From assembly GCF_021134715.1 (NCBI RefSeq), contig NC_060024.1, positions 13,070,974 through 13,134,973 on the forward strand: a stretch of 64,000 bases of DNA, given 5' to 3'. A program made the translations under genes and the position numbers. Under the pieces are notes generated by a model that ran no database searches, was not told where the DNA came from, and saw only the letters and a list, made by a program, of their open reading frames with translations. Origin of the DNA: Daphnia pulex. Its lineage: Eukaryota; Arthropoda; Branchiopoda; Diplostraca; Daphniidae. Positions 47,836 through 60,117 of the stretch are shown here, one piece after another (positions within the stretch are counted from its first letter, which is position 1; every line of letters starts with the position of its first letter).

Positions 47836-49178
47836 TTTAGTTGTTAACACTTTGACTGAGTTTTGACAATTTTGTAGTTGGCATAATGCACATGCATTAG
47901 TGTAATCAAACTTAACGAAAGCTTACTAGGGAATACATTACAAAGTGCTATTCGAAACGTTCTAAGTGCTTTTTTAAAACAACGGCTACTGTTATTGTGA
48001 ATTGCATTGCATTGGGATTTGATGGTGATTGGCAACTAAGTACCTGCTGTTTCGTATTCAAGGTACACACTGTGAAGATTCGAATCGAAGAAGGGGCTGT
48101 ATTCGCTGCGCTAGCTTCATCAAAGGATTCTTAACTGAACTACAAGTAACTCTGAGGATTGCGATTAAATTTTCGGGACATTGCGTAGCACAGCATCTAC
48201 TACATGTTTTATCTTTTAGCCCTTGATGAAACACAGGCCAACGTCAGAAGGATTCCTATTTTGAGCAGAGCACTTTCTTTAGTTGCTGCAAATAACAGTC
48301 GGCAGTTTGACAGTTAATTCAGAATTGTAAACAAAAGAGCACATCCCATAAGCTCAATAGATATAGGTAGATACTAGATAGTTAGAAGTTATTAAATGAA
48401 ATAAGCAGCAAAGTCACAAAGTGAGAGGGAACGTGAAATTGTGAAAAACAAATGTGAGTGAATGAAGCCTAACCTGTTTCATGACTCATCGGCGGCATTT
48501 GTCGTTTCCTTATCAAGAGCAACTTGCGTCATTTGAGATCTGAAAACGCGGGAGGATACCGATCGCAGGTGCTCAGCGCCGAAGAATAAGTCCCACGTTA
48601 GGACCTCATACCTCTTGCCTGCAAAAGTTTTCTTATTTACGAGCTAAAAAGAAAGACGTAACAAGTTATAATAACAAGCACCTTTTTAGGTAATTAAGCA
48701 AGAATATTAGCTGAAGATAACGATAACTACCTGAAAGTAATATTATCATTGGGAAGAAACATATAATAAATTTAAAAAATAATACATTTCATATACCAGA
48801 CTCTCTCTAGCGGTAAGCTAAATGGTCCTCGACTTGTTTGTCTGAAGGTCACCTGAGTTATTACTGGAAAAAAAAACTTCGCTGTAGTTCACCTGTCTAT
48901 TATTTGGATGACACTCCAATTCAAAGTTCAGATGTCCACACAAAGTTCCATTACAATCCAATACAGAAATCCTGTCAAAGAAAAATCTATTCCAGCATCA
49001 TAATAAAGCCCGTTTGCTTTTTCGATTGATACATTCTGGTAACACAAACTTAATTACATTAGGTCACTTCAAATTTTGCAAAATGTGACGCTAAATACTT
49101 AATACGTCAATGCAATTGAGGTGAACAGTTAACGGATTTTTGGGGTAACATTTTCAACTCAGTTTCCATTACCAAATA
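47836..49178. other. Spacer between convergent Reeler and ACE genes
   Basis: No gene is supported. It holds the 3' UTRs of both flanking genes. Short ORFs at 47844-48035 and 48029-48226 have no recognisable content. Confidence 0.5.
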
Positions 49179-51769
49179 TTACTGATCTGAATCCCATCCG
49201 ACAGGTTCGCCAAGTTCCTTGTTCTTGGCTATCAGCCACACCTCCAGGGGCTTAAAATATTCACGGAAAGCGCTGGCGTCCATGCGATCTTGTCCCGTGA
49301 CGGCTCGCATCGCTTCTGGCCAAGGTCGGGAAGCTCCCATAGCCAACATCGTTCTTGTATTTTTGAGCAGAAGAGGTAATATTGAGAATCAGTTAGAAGG
49401 GAAGAGAAAAATTTACCCTAATTTGGCTCCTGCTTCTTTGTTCCTGTAAAAGTCGCACTCGTGAAGTGGTTGGGATGGATTGTGCGGATCATATTGTCCG
49501 GCTGTCGTGCACAGGGATTTGTAAAACTGGAACTGGATAACGAAGCTCACAAAATACCTGCACTCACGGATTTAAAACAAATTTAATTACTAGAACCCAA
49601 GTCTTGTTAATGGAAAATTGCTAAAATTAACACAATACCTAATGTACTCGACGTTGGCTGCAATATGATATTTTGCTCCGGGATCGAAATCATTTTCGGA
49701 TCTTGTTACTGGCGATCGGATGCCTTGGTACTTCTCACTTTATTAAAGAGGAGATTTAAAAGCAATTACAAAAAAAAAATAAAAAAATAAACTAACCGAA
49801 GCTTCCACCAATGACCATTGTAATCGGTCGATTTAACGGACCCGTCAAACACATCCCAGCGCCACTTGTCCATGATGTACGCAAATGGGAAAAAGGCGAT
49901 TTTTTCCAAAGCTGTCGCCAATAGGTAATTGATGGTCGCTTCCTGATCTTGGGGTGTTGATTTGTCTAATAATCCGATTTCCTTAAGACTGAAAGAAACG
50001 AAGGTTAATCATTTATTCGTCTTGGGACAATGGGATCAAGCCTTACTGTTTGGTGGTCTGGACAGAGAGGGCTAGAGAATCGCCTACAGCTTCGTGAAAA
50101 CCTGTAAAATAAGAAGTTGTATTTCAAAAATTCAAAAATCTATGAAAATGAGAAAATTTACCAGAATTGGCTCCGTCCCTGTAGACTAGCGGAAGATTTT
50201 TGTACTGTAAAAAGTACTGGATGTGTCCCATTTCGTGATGGACGACAATAAAGTCCTCCATGGTGACCTTGGTGCATTGCTTGATCCTGAAATCCTTGCC
50301 GTTGCAAAAGTCCCAAGCAGAAGCGTGACACACCATTTCCTTACCCACCAGTTTCTCGATGATGGATCCGCTCCAAAATTCGGGCGGAGTCGGCAGCAAA
50401 CCCATCGAGGTGAAGAATTCTTCCGACATTTCAAACATTTTCTTTGGGGTGTAACCCTAAGTGAAAAACAACGTTTTGTAGCTTTGCTTTATCTTGAATA
50501 TTCAACGAGGACCCTTACTTGCTTCAACATCTCAGGAGTGACATCAATGGAAGTTTTCCCTGGATATGGCGTAACCAAGTCGTCGATATTCCCCCATGAT
50601 TGGGCCCACATATTGCCCAGAAGATGTGCGGGTATGGGTTGATTTTTGGGGACCTTGTCTTCTCCGTAATGAGCTCGGAGTTTGGCCCGGACGTAGGCGT
50701 GAAGTTGAAGGTAAAACGGTCTGATGGTCTGCCACAGCCCCTCGATATCTTCCTTGAATGTGTCCGACTCATAATTCTGTAGCCAATAAGCTCCCGTGTC
50801 GCTGAAATCTGTAAGCAAAAAGTATAAAGCATTGGCGACAATAACAAATAACATTTGAACATATGTACTATTCATTCGAGCGGCTTCGTTGCTGAGTTCG
50901 ACGAATTTTTCGTAATGATGCCGCATTTTACCGCCACTCTGTTCGTGCCACTGCTGCCAAACATGTTTCAACTCGTCAAAGTTACGACTTTTGCTCATTT
51001 TCTCCGTAATTTCTAAAAAAGGGCAAAGGGGGAAGTTTTAACCGCTGTGCTCTACTTACTTAACCTATGTCTAGATACCAGGATCGAGATTCATTCCGCA
51101 ATCGCCCGGATTGGTGAAGGAACAGATTTTGGCCGTGCTGTAAATCTTCTCCATGGCGTCAATTGTTTTGCGGTACTAGTGAAACCAAAACGATGACCTC
51201 CCATCAATAAATAAAATTTATTTTGAAGTGCCAATTTTACCTGCGTTAGTTTACCCTCTGGGAGGGCAGAAGGACCCAAAACGGATAAGAGTTTAAATTT
51301 GCGTTTCAAATCGGGGTCAGTGAACGGTTTCCAATTGAAACTGGTTATATTCTTCCAAGCTTCTTTCTCAAAACGAGCGGCAACTAAACTTTGCTCCAAC
51401 TGCGGTATCAATAGAAAGGTATTACGTAAAGTCGAGATTCATTAGCGAAATAAAGAAATACTTTGAGTCGTTCGTTCTCGTCGGTGATGTCCGAAGCGAA
51501 TCTCCACTCCGCAACGTTAGTCTTGTAACACATTTCGGAAGATTTTACATTGTGGGCTGACAGGTACTCCCTAGCAAGGGCTTCGTCTTCCACGATTGAC
51601 CTTTTCGACCGTAGCACCGCATACTCACCAGTCCTAGAACAAAAATACCGTCCAACTTAAACTACTCGTTATTAAATCAAAATTCGACTTACAGTTGGTC
51701 TGTCTTGAGATGACGGGCATAATTAAAACTGGCACAGCAGCAAATGACGACGAACGCAGTGAAACGCAT
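49179..51769 (-). CDS. Angiotensin-converting enzyme (M2 peptidase), single-domain secreted form
   Basis: Twelve exons join in phase for 631 residues: 51693-51769, 51462-51633, 51241-51399, 51079-51175, 50869-51012, 50519-50808, 50162-50456, 50047-50101, 49797-49988, 49639-49737, 49417-49557 and 49179-49353. A short signal peptide ([14 protein letters not shown]) is present and there is no C-terminal anchor, so the enzyme is soluble, like Drosophila AnCE. The zinc site HEMGH is at 387-391 and the third ligand Glu 415 lies in GFHEAVGD. The 28-residue spacing from the first His equals that of AnCE. Other family blocks are [17 protein letters not shown] and [18 protein letters not shown]. It cleaves dipeptides from peptide C-termini; in arthropods ACE acts in reproduction and peptide-hormone turnover. 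Confidence 0.95.
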
Positions 51770-52370
51770 TCTGGCGACTGACCACCAGTAAACTAAGAAC
51801 GAAATGGAACAAACTGTCGACTTAAGTAATGGCGAATATTGTTAACGGTACTACTACCAGTTCAAACGTGAATCAGCTGTGACGATTCACCCCTCCCACT
51901 CTTTATCTCCCCATACCGGATGTCATGGTTCGCCACACACGACCTCCGCTACATTTCGGACATCCTGTGATTGTCCAGTACTACTAGACCACGGCATTTC
52001 CTTCCTGTACTTTCTCTCTCTCTCTGTAGTGATGGTGCAATCAGCCTACTTGGGGATGGTTCATTTCAAGTTCTTCAGCAGTTCAACAACCTCACAAATA
52101 GATCTCCTTGCCATAAACACTCAGGGAACGAGAATGAACTGGTGAACACACGGGAAGGAGGAACCACCAACATCACAAAATCTTGCTGCTATACGCCAAA
52201 CTGACTATTAGTTCGAAGTAAAATAGACGTCCAGTTTTGAAGGTGGTAACACACCTGCAGTTGTTTGAATAGCACACATAATAATAAATTTAACAAGAGA
52301 TAATAGCAAAGAAAAGGTTGTGTGAAAAACAACAATAACAAAAAAGGGAGGAAAAAAATTCGATACTCAC
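51770..52370. other. ACE promoter region and spacer
   Basis: Upstream of the ACE start on the minus strand. A CT-rich tract (52010-52025) is present. No coding feature supported. Confidence 0.5.
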
Positions 52371-53820
52371 GGAATATTTTCTTCTCTAAAATCAACATAT
52401 TGTCGTCCCCAAGAAATGCCATGACACATCACAACTCCTAACGCATCAAACATTCTAAAGATCAAAACTCCACGCTGTGTTAAAACACGTGTAGTAGGAG
52501 TCAGTGAAGGGTCTTCAGCCCTATAGTGCTGGGTCATCCGAGAACCGGGATCTCCTTCAGCCCATGAAATGATCGATGCACGATCAAAACTCGGCGAAAT
52601 CCAAATCTATTTTCAAAATAGCAATAGATATAAAAGAGAATTCCAATTTTCAAGTATTGGTACTCACCAATTTTCATGGAATAACCCAAAAAAGTTCCTA
52701 GCTGCGATGCAATTTGTTCAACCGGATTAACTGGGGACGAACTAGGACCACAGTGATAAAGAATCAATCTCCTGTAAAACTTAACAGAATCGAATACATG
52801 CCACAAATAGTTCTAACAGAATTTTACCCGATAGGATAACTTTTATCATTTCCGGCAACAAAATAGCGTTCAAGTTTGGAATTCGATGCGATGCAAACAG
52901 AAAAACTAATCATTGGCGAATCGGCGACATTAAACGGGCAAATAAGTTCGCGATCCCAGGACCATTCGGCATCTGCTGTTGAATTGAAATGGAGATCACT
53001 TTTGAGGGTTGGGCCGCTCTTGCTACTCCTGTTTGTGGCTCCTGCTGTAATATTATTGGAAAAGGCATCAGATTAACGATTACTTGAGTTGAGTGTGGGC
53101 GGTTAGCAGATGTAGCAGATGTTGGTTTACCTTCTTCTTGGTTTACTTCAACTACCGACATCAAGACGGCTTGATGAATTGCAATATTCTCGAGTCGTCG
53201 TTTCTGTTTTTGACCGGTTATCATTAATACTTTTGCCGAAATAGTAAAATACTTTCCAACCAATCGGGTGTATGGTCCTATGGACTGTCTTATGAAAATT
53301 TTTCCTTTCGGCAAAGGGAAACCATATTAGGTTGGAAATAAGAGGGGAAATATACAGAATCTAGAGTTGAAAGTCTTACCTAATATGGCTCATGCGGAGG
53401 TAGGATAGGTTCTCCAGCTCGTTGTTCCGAATTTGAAGGATCCGTTTTCGCTGATCCGATTACTTGAATGAAAGAACGAGGTGTCGAGACGGGTCGTCCG
53501 CATGGACTTCGGGTTGCACATGGGGATCCCAATTTGGAATCTGAAGATTCAAATGAAGAAGACGGTGGGTACAGGAAACGCAGATGTGAAGTGGACACTG
53601 GCGATCCAGTTGGGCCTTTCAAGATACACTCGGTTATAGTAAACCTTACAAAACTATCACGAAGTCTGTTACCGAAATTTTTTTTTTTTTTTTACTTTTA
53701 TAACACATAAATTGATCTTTATTTTAAATAACTCACCAAAATCAAACCAGATGAGCTCGCAAAAGTCGAACAGCTGGGGCAGAAGCACGATCCTTTCGAT
53801 GACTGGTACATAGTGAAAAC
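52371..53820 (-). pseudogene. Unrecognised multi-exon gene with inconsistent frames
   Basis: Several long open exon-like pieces occur on the minus strand. 53750-53815 reads YVPVIERIVLLPQLFDFCELIWFDF. 53383-53690 reads FVRFTITECILKGPTG and ends HEPY then TAG just before a donor. 53110-53315 reads GKIFIRQSIGPYTRLVGKYF, joining in phase to about 52820-53055 (WSWDRELICPFNVADSPM) and to 52670-52775 (LILYHCGPSSSPVNPVEQ). 52371-52606 reads SPSFDRASIISWAEGDP then TQRGVLIFRMFDALGVVMCHG. Three junctions fail: first to second, the TAG, and the last. The pieces look protein-coding but I cannot name the family, nor exclude a real gene with unusual splicing or base errors. Confidence 0.4.
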
Positions 53821-56800
53821 GAACTAAAGATTACGCACAACTTCGTGCGTAACTCATTCATAAACTCCCTGGTAGAGTCCAGCAGGTCTTCGCTTTAAGC
53901 ACGTTCTTTGCGTCATAGGGGTGGTGTGTTCGTCTCTTTTACTTAACCGAGGCAACTCTCCGTTGACCAAAAGTGTTCATCCTTTCAAGAAAATCGAAGT
54001 CCATGACGTTGGACTCCAACATGAGGCATTGCATTTCATCTTTGCATTCAACACTAACGAAGAGCTCTCTTCGTCAAATTTGCGGCAGTGTAAATGTTGT
54101 TGACTTTAACTTGAAATACCGAGAGTGCATTCAACATTCATCCAGGAATTGGAGTGATAACGTTGTCTGGTCAGCTCACCGACCAACAGTAGATGATCCT
54201 AAGGCGGAAAAAAAGATCGATTTGGTGGACATGATCATCGGACATATCGTCGAAGAAAACGAATTAATCAAGTACTTCCTCGTAAAGACACTGAGATGAG
54301 ATGAGCTTTGACGTAAATGCGCAACTCACCTGATCGAATGGGATGTGGCTTTAAGAGAGCCATTTAGAAAGGACGATAGGGCGGACAAACCATTTCCATA
54401 CCGTTAAAACTCTCATAGCCGAAAATAAGGTTAATATTGTTTAACCAGATCCAGGTGGACCACAAATATCCAATGGCTTCTGGCTTGCAAACCGACTGTA
54501 AAAAAGCGACTCGTGATGGGGACGGTAGAGTGGCTTATTTGTGACCCCACTATAAGCTGGGATATTTTCATTCACCTTACACAATGTTGATTTGCGGTTA
54601 CTGTATGTTCTCGGGGACGGATGCTCTCTGCTAAATGAAGCTAAAGTATATTGACAACATCTCGTGGCATGAGGATAGCGAACAAATGATTTCGCGAGTT
54701 TTCCTCTCGCCGGGAATGCCAAAACTGCCAAGTAAAGAATAAAGTAAAATAAACTAAATACATCCAAATTTATAAATGAATTACCCCTTTTGCTTCACGG
54801 GAGGCAAGAACATTGTTATTTTCCTCGTTTAAGGTATGGAAGACACAGAAGGAAATCTTTTTTTGAAATGTTTTTATGGCCGAGGGATATTTTTCAAATG
54901 CCCGATTATTTCCAAAAAATTTTTCGTCACCGTCAAAATAAAATCGGGGATTGTTACGCGTTACCGATATTGATGTTCTGTCAAATCTTTTTGAATTTTG
55001 CTCGTAAGTTCTGCAAGGCGTGCAAGCGAGCGCTAGGAGTTTTCTAGACGTCGATGACCATAAGAGACTTGGATACATTTTTATCGGCGTTAGGAACTCA
55101 GAGCTGATGTTTGGAAAACGATATGTTTCTACATATAGCCATGCTTTAATATTGGTGCTTTCGGTAAGACTTCTATGTATACCCATCGACTCTGAACGTC
55201 AAAGAGAGCGTGGATTTTGTTGAGGTTTACTTCTCATATTAGAGCCTTTATTTCAAAGACTTATTCGAATTCGGACATTTTCAGAAGTGTGTTCGTAGGT
55301 TCGGATATTTTTAACCAGTGGTAAACCGAAATGTTTGAACTCATTGGCCGTAAGACTTTTTGTCGATTGCTACCGGCACACGGAAATTGATAATCTTCAA
55401 ATTTCGAACCTTCTTCTTAATCAACGCGATGACCTCGGATAAGACGTTGGCGTGAAGGCGGAGAGAATTGCCACGACCTCCAAAACGAGTGCGCAGCGCA
55501 TGAATAGTGAAGATGAGGTCAGAACTCAGAAGCACCGCGTATTGTTAAACCTCATTCGTCCAATTCTCAACGATTTCTTCAGTGTTGAGCTTAAAACGAA
55601 AAATGTCACCACCCCCCTTCGATTTTTACTCTCGGAAATGTTAACATTGTTCTCCCAGCCTTTAAATACACAGCAAAATACAAATATTTAATATTAGAAG
55701 CCAGACATGAATATACTGTAATATATAGTACCTTCCACATTTTTAATTTGCTTCATGTAGGTATTAAGCTGTCTCACAACTTAAGAGCCCAGAAGATGGA
55801 GTATGCCGAAGATGGAACTATAATTCGTTGAAAGATTTGGCCCACATTTGGTTCCTATCACAAACAATTGATTATAGATTTTTTACAAAATGAAAACATT
55901 TGAATTCTTCTCACCCGGAAATTTGTGTGCAAAGCTCCCATTTCGTTGTCAGATACAATGGATCAACTATGTCCAAATGGCTTCACCAATCAAAGGCCAA
56001 TCACCAATTTTCACTCCATCGAACCCTGCAATATGTAGGTGGGCTGCCTTACAACAATTCCACAATGTTCGTCACCAACGCCGATATTATACTCACTGGC
56101 TTAAGTTTTTCCTTAAGTCAGCATTTTTCATGGTCACAGCATGTTGCTGACTTTTAACGCTCAAGTTTGCATAATCAGGTTCTTGTTCTTCAACAATTTT
56201 CTTCATAAACTGAGACAAGTTCAACAGCCACACTGTAGCCTACTTGAAAGCACCTTTGAGTATCAATCAAGTGTAATGACCATCAAGTTTACGATTTGGC
56301 AATCGAGAAACAAAATACAAGTTCATGTGAGCAGACTTTCTTTGTTTGAAAAAGCTCAATCAAACATTTCTGTATTGCTAAAACTTTCTAACCAGAGAGA
56401 CCCGAGTATGTAACACAACACACACCTACGAGGCTACGACCGTACGAACTACGAAGTACGAAGGCACCGCACCAAACCAAGTACACCCGCGAAACTGACC
56501 GAAGAAAATTAGCATACTGCAGACGAACTTCCGTCATTCCGTGAGAACCCGACCCAGTTAATAACATCGAAATTTCTTCTTGATTATGGCACCTGGATAC
56601 ACGGTAGAGGTGCCATAATTAGTTTGGCCGTATACTATAAACTAATATCTATAAAGCTCACTAAGAAAATAGCTGTGAGTTACTGAGTTTCTTCCATTTT
56701 AAATTTATTTTTAAATTCACGCCTAGAGGCTAGAGTAGCCTAGTTCCGTCTTATTCAGATGGCTTTCGTACAGCGTTGCCAATCAAAAACATCCTGATAA

Positions 56801-57290
56801 ACAAAAACAAAGTAATTGTGAAAAGTTTATTAATATGCGTGGATATTTAATATTTAATAACCACTCACTGCAATATTTGATAAAATTAAAGCAACACCTA
56901 AAAGAGCTGAGAAAATCTGAAATGTATTTTTGATTTGACAGCGCCCCAAGCCCAAGCCAGAAAGAGAACAGGGGGAGTGGAAACCAGTGCTGCCACTATG
57001 TCGGATTTGTCAGTTTTTGCAGGATTTTCGAAGTGCTTGCATGACATTTGCAGGACGTAAGATTTTGCAGGATTTTCGAATTTTTTGTCGGATTTCTGGT
57101 AATTTTTGGGGATTTTTTGAATATCTGGTGATAATTGTATTAATCAATTGAAATTTGCAGTAGACAACAACTGAGACCACTGTGGCGCTGTTGTCTGGTG
57201 CTCTGAGCCTAAGCCGCTCTGAGCCTGACTCTGAGTTTCTGATCTGTGGACGTCTAGTCCTCTCGTTACTCGTTTGACTGTTTGAATTTG
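53821..57290. other. Degenerate region without a supported gene
   Basis: Medium ORFs on both strands (plus 53973-54299; minus 54441-54767 and 54770-55186; plus 55890-56157) have no splice partners and no recognised domain. The minus ORF ending GPPGSG resembles the start of a P-loop, but a stop follows where Lys should be. The region may hold remnants of transposons or decayed genes. Confidence 0.35.
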
Positions 57291-57299
57291 AGAGTTTTA

Positions 57300-57386
57300 T
57301 TGAAAAAAAGTTCTGACTTTGTTGAGGTTTGAACCATCTACCACTGAAGTGCTGATCCAGCTTGCTAACCAATCAGCTACAGGGAC
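57300..57386 (-). mobile_element. tRNA-derived SINE head (pol III promoter boxes)
   Basis: On the minus strand, TAGCTGATTGGTTAGCA fits a tRNA A box (TRGYNNANNGG), and about 45 nt later GGTTCAAACC fits a B box. The ends do not form a tRNA acceptor stem, so this is a tRNA-like SINE head, not a tRNA gene. The following minus-strand sequence toward 57010 may be its body. Confidence 0.6.
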
Positions 57387-57389
57387 TTT

Positions 57390-58156
57390 ATCAACAATTA
57401 CAAATTGTATGTATTAGTTACATCCCTGAGAGATTTTTAAAATTCTTATTTTAAAAAGCCGAAGGCTTACCGCCTTTTAAGGGTGAGAGATTTGAAGAAA
57501 CAAAAGTTCCGACAGCGCTCCAAATAGTGTTAACCCTGAGAGGTCCCTGGGGAATTGGGCGGGGGGAGACGAAAACGGTTTTTCATACTTTCACGCTCTC
57601 GTGATCCTCCGATCATGAAGCGACCTATCTCATTCAACGTAGAATGACTTTTTACATCTAATACGACTAATTTTTACAAGTGTTAACGAAATTAACGGGG
57701 TTATAATCGGGGAAAAGAACAAAAAAAAGGGAAAACTTCTAAATGATGAGAAAAAGTTCGCTTCTAATATTTGAGAATCTAACCACCTCTAATTTAAAGA
57801 AGAACTTTCCCTTTAACGAAAAAAACTAGAATTGCGATATCTTATTTGTTTTTCGCGAGATATCTGCAAAAGAAAAAGACACCCAGATTGACTTTTAGTT
57901 GGATTCCCCAGCAGACGACATTTTCTATAGCCTGTGTCTGCTTGTCGAACGTCAAGCTCAATCAAAACAATCAACGAGGCTAGAATTTCATTTGATTATC
58001 GGACGCTGTGTCTCAATTCGCTTCCCAATCTAATATTTCTCACCCATTCGCAAGGTATGATACAACTTAAGAATTACTCAAACGTTATCCTTTCTTATTT
58101 TTAACATTTTTAAATGTAGATCCGGAGATCCTATTCCAGTTTATCCTATCTGTGCA
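57390..58156. other. Spacer
   Basis: AT-rich DNA between the SINE head and the direct repeats. No coding or RNA feature is seen. Confidence 0.4.
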
Positions 58157-58429
58157 TCAGTTTGTTTTCGGTACAACTACTCACTATTATTCTCGATGCT
58201 TTGTAATCTTTTAGATGATGGAATAACCACTTTGCTACAACAGGGGCTATACCAGTAATTCCACAAGTATGTTTACACACATCAAGACGCAGGGAATGGT
58301 TGGTCTCAAAACCACTCCTTTAATTTCAATTTATGATTTATCTATCTATTCACATTTCAGGTTACTTTACTAAAGAAGCTCAGTTTGTTTTCGGTACAAC
58401 TACTCACTATTGTTCTTGATGCTTTGTAA
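58157..58429 (+). repeat. Pair of 50-bp direct repeats
   Basis: 58157-58206 and 58380-58429 both read TCAGTTTGTTTTCGGTACAA, then CTACTCACTATT, with two differences before GATGCTTTGTAA. They are 223 bp apart. They could be LTR-like remnants or a local duplication. Confidence 0.8.
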
Positions 58430-58769
58430 AATCTTATTCAAATTCCCAAAGATTTGAATTTAAAAAAAATTACGTTGTGAAACAATAATAAATAATGAAA
58501 GAGACATGGTAAAATTGAATTGCATCACAATTTGAGTACGCTACTTTTCTTTCCAAAAGGTTTCCAGTTAAGTTTCAATTGTTGGAATGTAAAAAATAAA
58601 GATTAGGAGGAAATCATTTTAACTAAACCAATTTATTTTTGTTCAAAACACTAAACAGTCGTTAATTTTCGATTATAAAAAAAATTAATAAAAGGAAGGA
58701 AAAATAAGGCAGACAGGTGAACAAAAAAAATGTTTAATCTGTAAACGTTTAGGTAATATTGAGAGAAAA

Positions 58770-60117
58770 TCAGAGTTTCGGTAAACCAGCTGTGATCTGA
58801 CTTTCAATGCCACAATCATCTTTCCCACGAAGAAGTTTGATATAACCATTATCACCCCAGTCGGTATTCCAGTTGTTAGCAATAAGCCAGTATGGAACAC
58901 CTTCCTCAACGCCCCATCCAAGAATTCGGATGGCGTGACCGCCGACTGCTTTCCATGAACATGTTGGTAAACGCCTAATTGAGAGATCATAATAGCAATA
59001 AAATTTGATTATAAAAAAGGCCTAATTCTTTCATACCTTATTTGTAAGTAGGAAAATCTTCGTAAACGGTTAAAGCTCTTTCAACCGGACCATTGTTTAA
59101 AATATCTCTAACTGAATATCTTCCATGCGTTTGTGAACAGAGTAAGAAGAAGCACCTAATTTTTAGGAAACAAGCTCTGTTAGTTATTTTGAATTGAGAA
59201 CGAGAATAAAACCGGACATACCATAGTGAAGAACTGAAGATCTTGCGTATAATCGACTGTACAACAATCTTCACAAATCTTGAGGCATTTCGGAGTACCA
59301 CCTCCCTCTGAGCAAGGTGGACGATCACCTGTTGTATGATGCTCACATGCGGGAATAATATACGGCTGGCATCCCTATATGAGGAAAAACAGTTAATTAT
59401 TCAGCACACCTAAAAATTAAGTATATCGACTTACTTGACTTGAGTTGTAATTGCCTCCAGTGACAATAACCTTCTTAACCCAGTGGCTCCAAGCAGCACC
59501 AGTGAAGCCACCATTGCATCCAAAGCCACATGTGTAGCAGCAGCTGACCAAGTTTTCGGCTGAGAGATGAGCATTTACTACTCCCTTTGAGTGAATGCAA
59601 ATATGATCTGACATGACCTCTACAGCTCCAAAAGTCTGAAACCAATATAAATAGAAAAAATAAGAGATATTAATATCAGCAGATTAATAAAATTACCCAG
59701 CAAGATCAACAAGAGTCTTGATCTCTAATTTCTTGGATGGTGGGGCAATATCTGGCCATTGTTCCCAAGCATCAAATGCCTCTGGAATAGCTAACCTGGT
59801 TACTAAACATCTGGCTGACATTCTTCAATGGAGGCATCTACAAATTTGAATCTGGGTGTACAGCCATCATTTGAGTCAGGGTCCCATCGGGAAGTTTTTA
59901 CCAAAATTACGTCCAGCCTAGAAGGATGAAACATTAGTAATTCATCAGAATTTAATGTAAGTAACAAGTGTCATATTACCTTCCATGTTGATTTCATGGA
60001 ATTTATGTGATTGATAAACTCATCTGACAAAGGATTAAAATACTTGTTTGACTTCAACTTTTTGGCCTGGCTTGTCACCAGTACAAAAGCATAGATTATA
60101 AACAAAACTGTCTTCAT
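58770..60117 (-). pseudogene. Cathepsin B-like cysteine protease pseudogene
   Basis: Exon-like blocks with splice signals are at 59980-60117, 59697-59917, 59435-59635, 59222-59374, 59037-59155 and 58770-58974. The start is normal (MKTVLFIIYAFVLVTSQA signal peptide) and exons 3 and 4 are intact: SAENLVSCCYTCGFGCNGGF, TPKCLKICEDCC. Breaks are: a frameshift after the GRNFG propeptide motif; another near IPEAFDAWEQWPD; TGA replacing the Gly between the Cys residues of the active-site QGSCGSCW block; a shift before LNNGPVERAL; and a shift before [10 protein letters not shown] (catalytic His). [12 protein letters not shown] with the catalytic Asn and a normal stop remain. Gene organisation with introns is kept, so it is a decayed duplicate, not a retrocopy. 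Functional cathepsin B is a lysosomal or gut protease. Confidence 0.85.

Noticed and set aside
54441-54767. P-loop-like GPPGSG at the end of a minus ORF
   Set aside because: A stop replaces the essential Lys, and no helicase or ATPase motifs follow. Chance or fossil.
55900-56157. 85-codon ORF containing YVGGLPYNNSTMFV
   Set aside because: YVGGLP hints at a laminin-G-like strand, but the rest does not fit and no neighbouring exons are found.
57010-57372. 120-codon minus-strand ORF
   Set aside because: Its 5' end lies in the tRNA-like SINE head (MVSKLDQHFSGRW is the A-to-B box region), so it is repeat sequence, not a gene.
57300-57386. tRNA gene
   Set aside because: A and B boxes are present but the acceptor and anticodon stems do not form, so a SINE is the better call.
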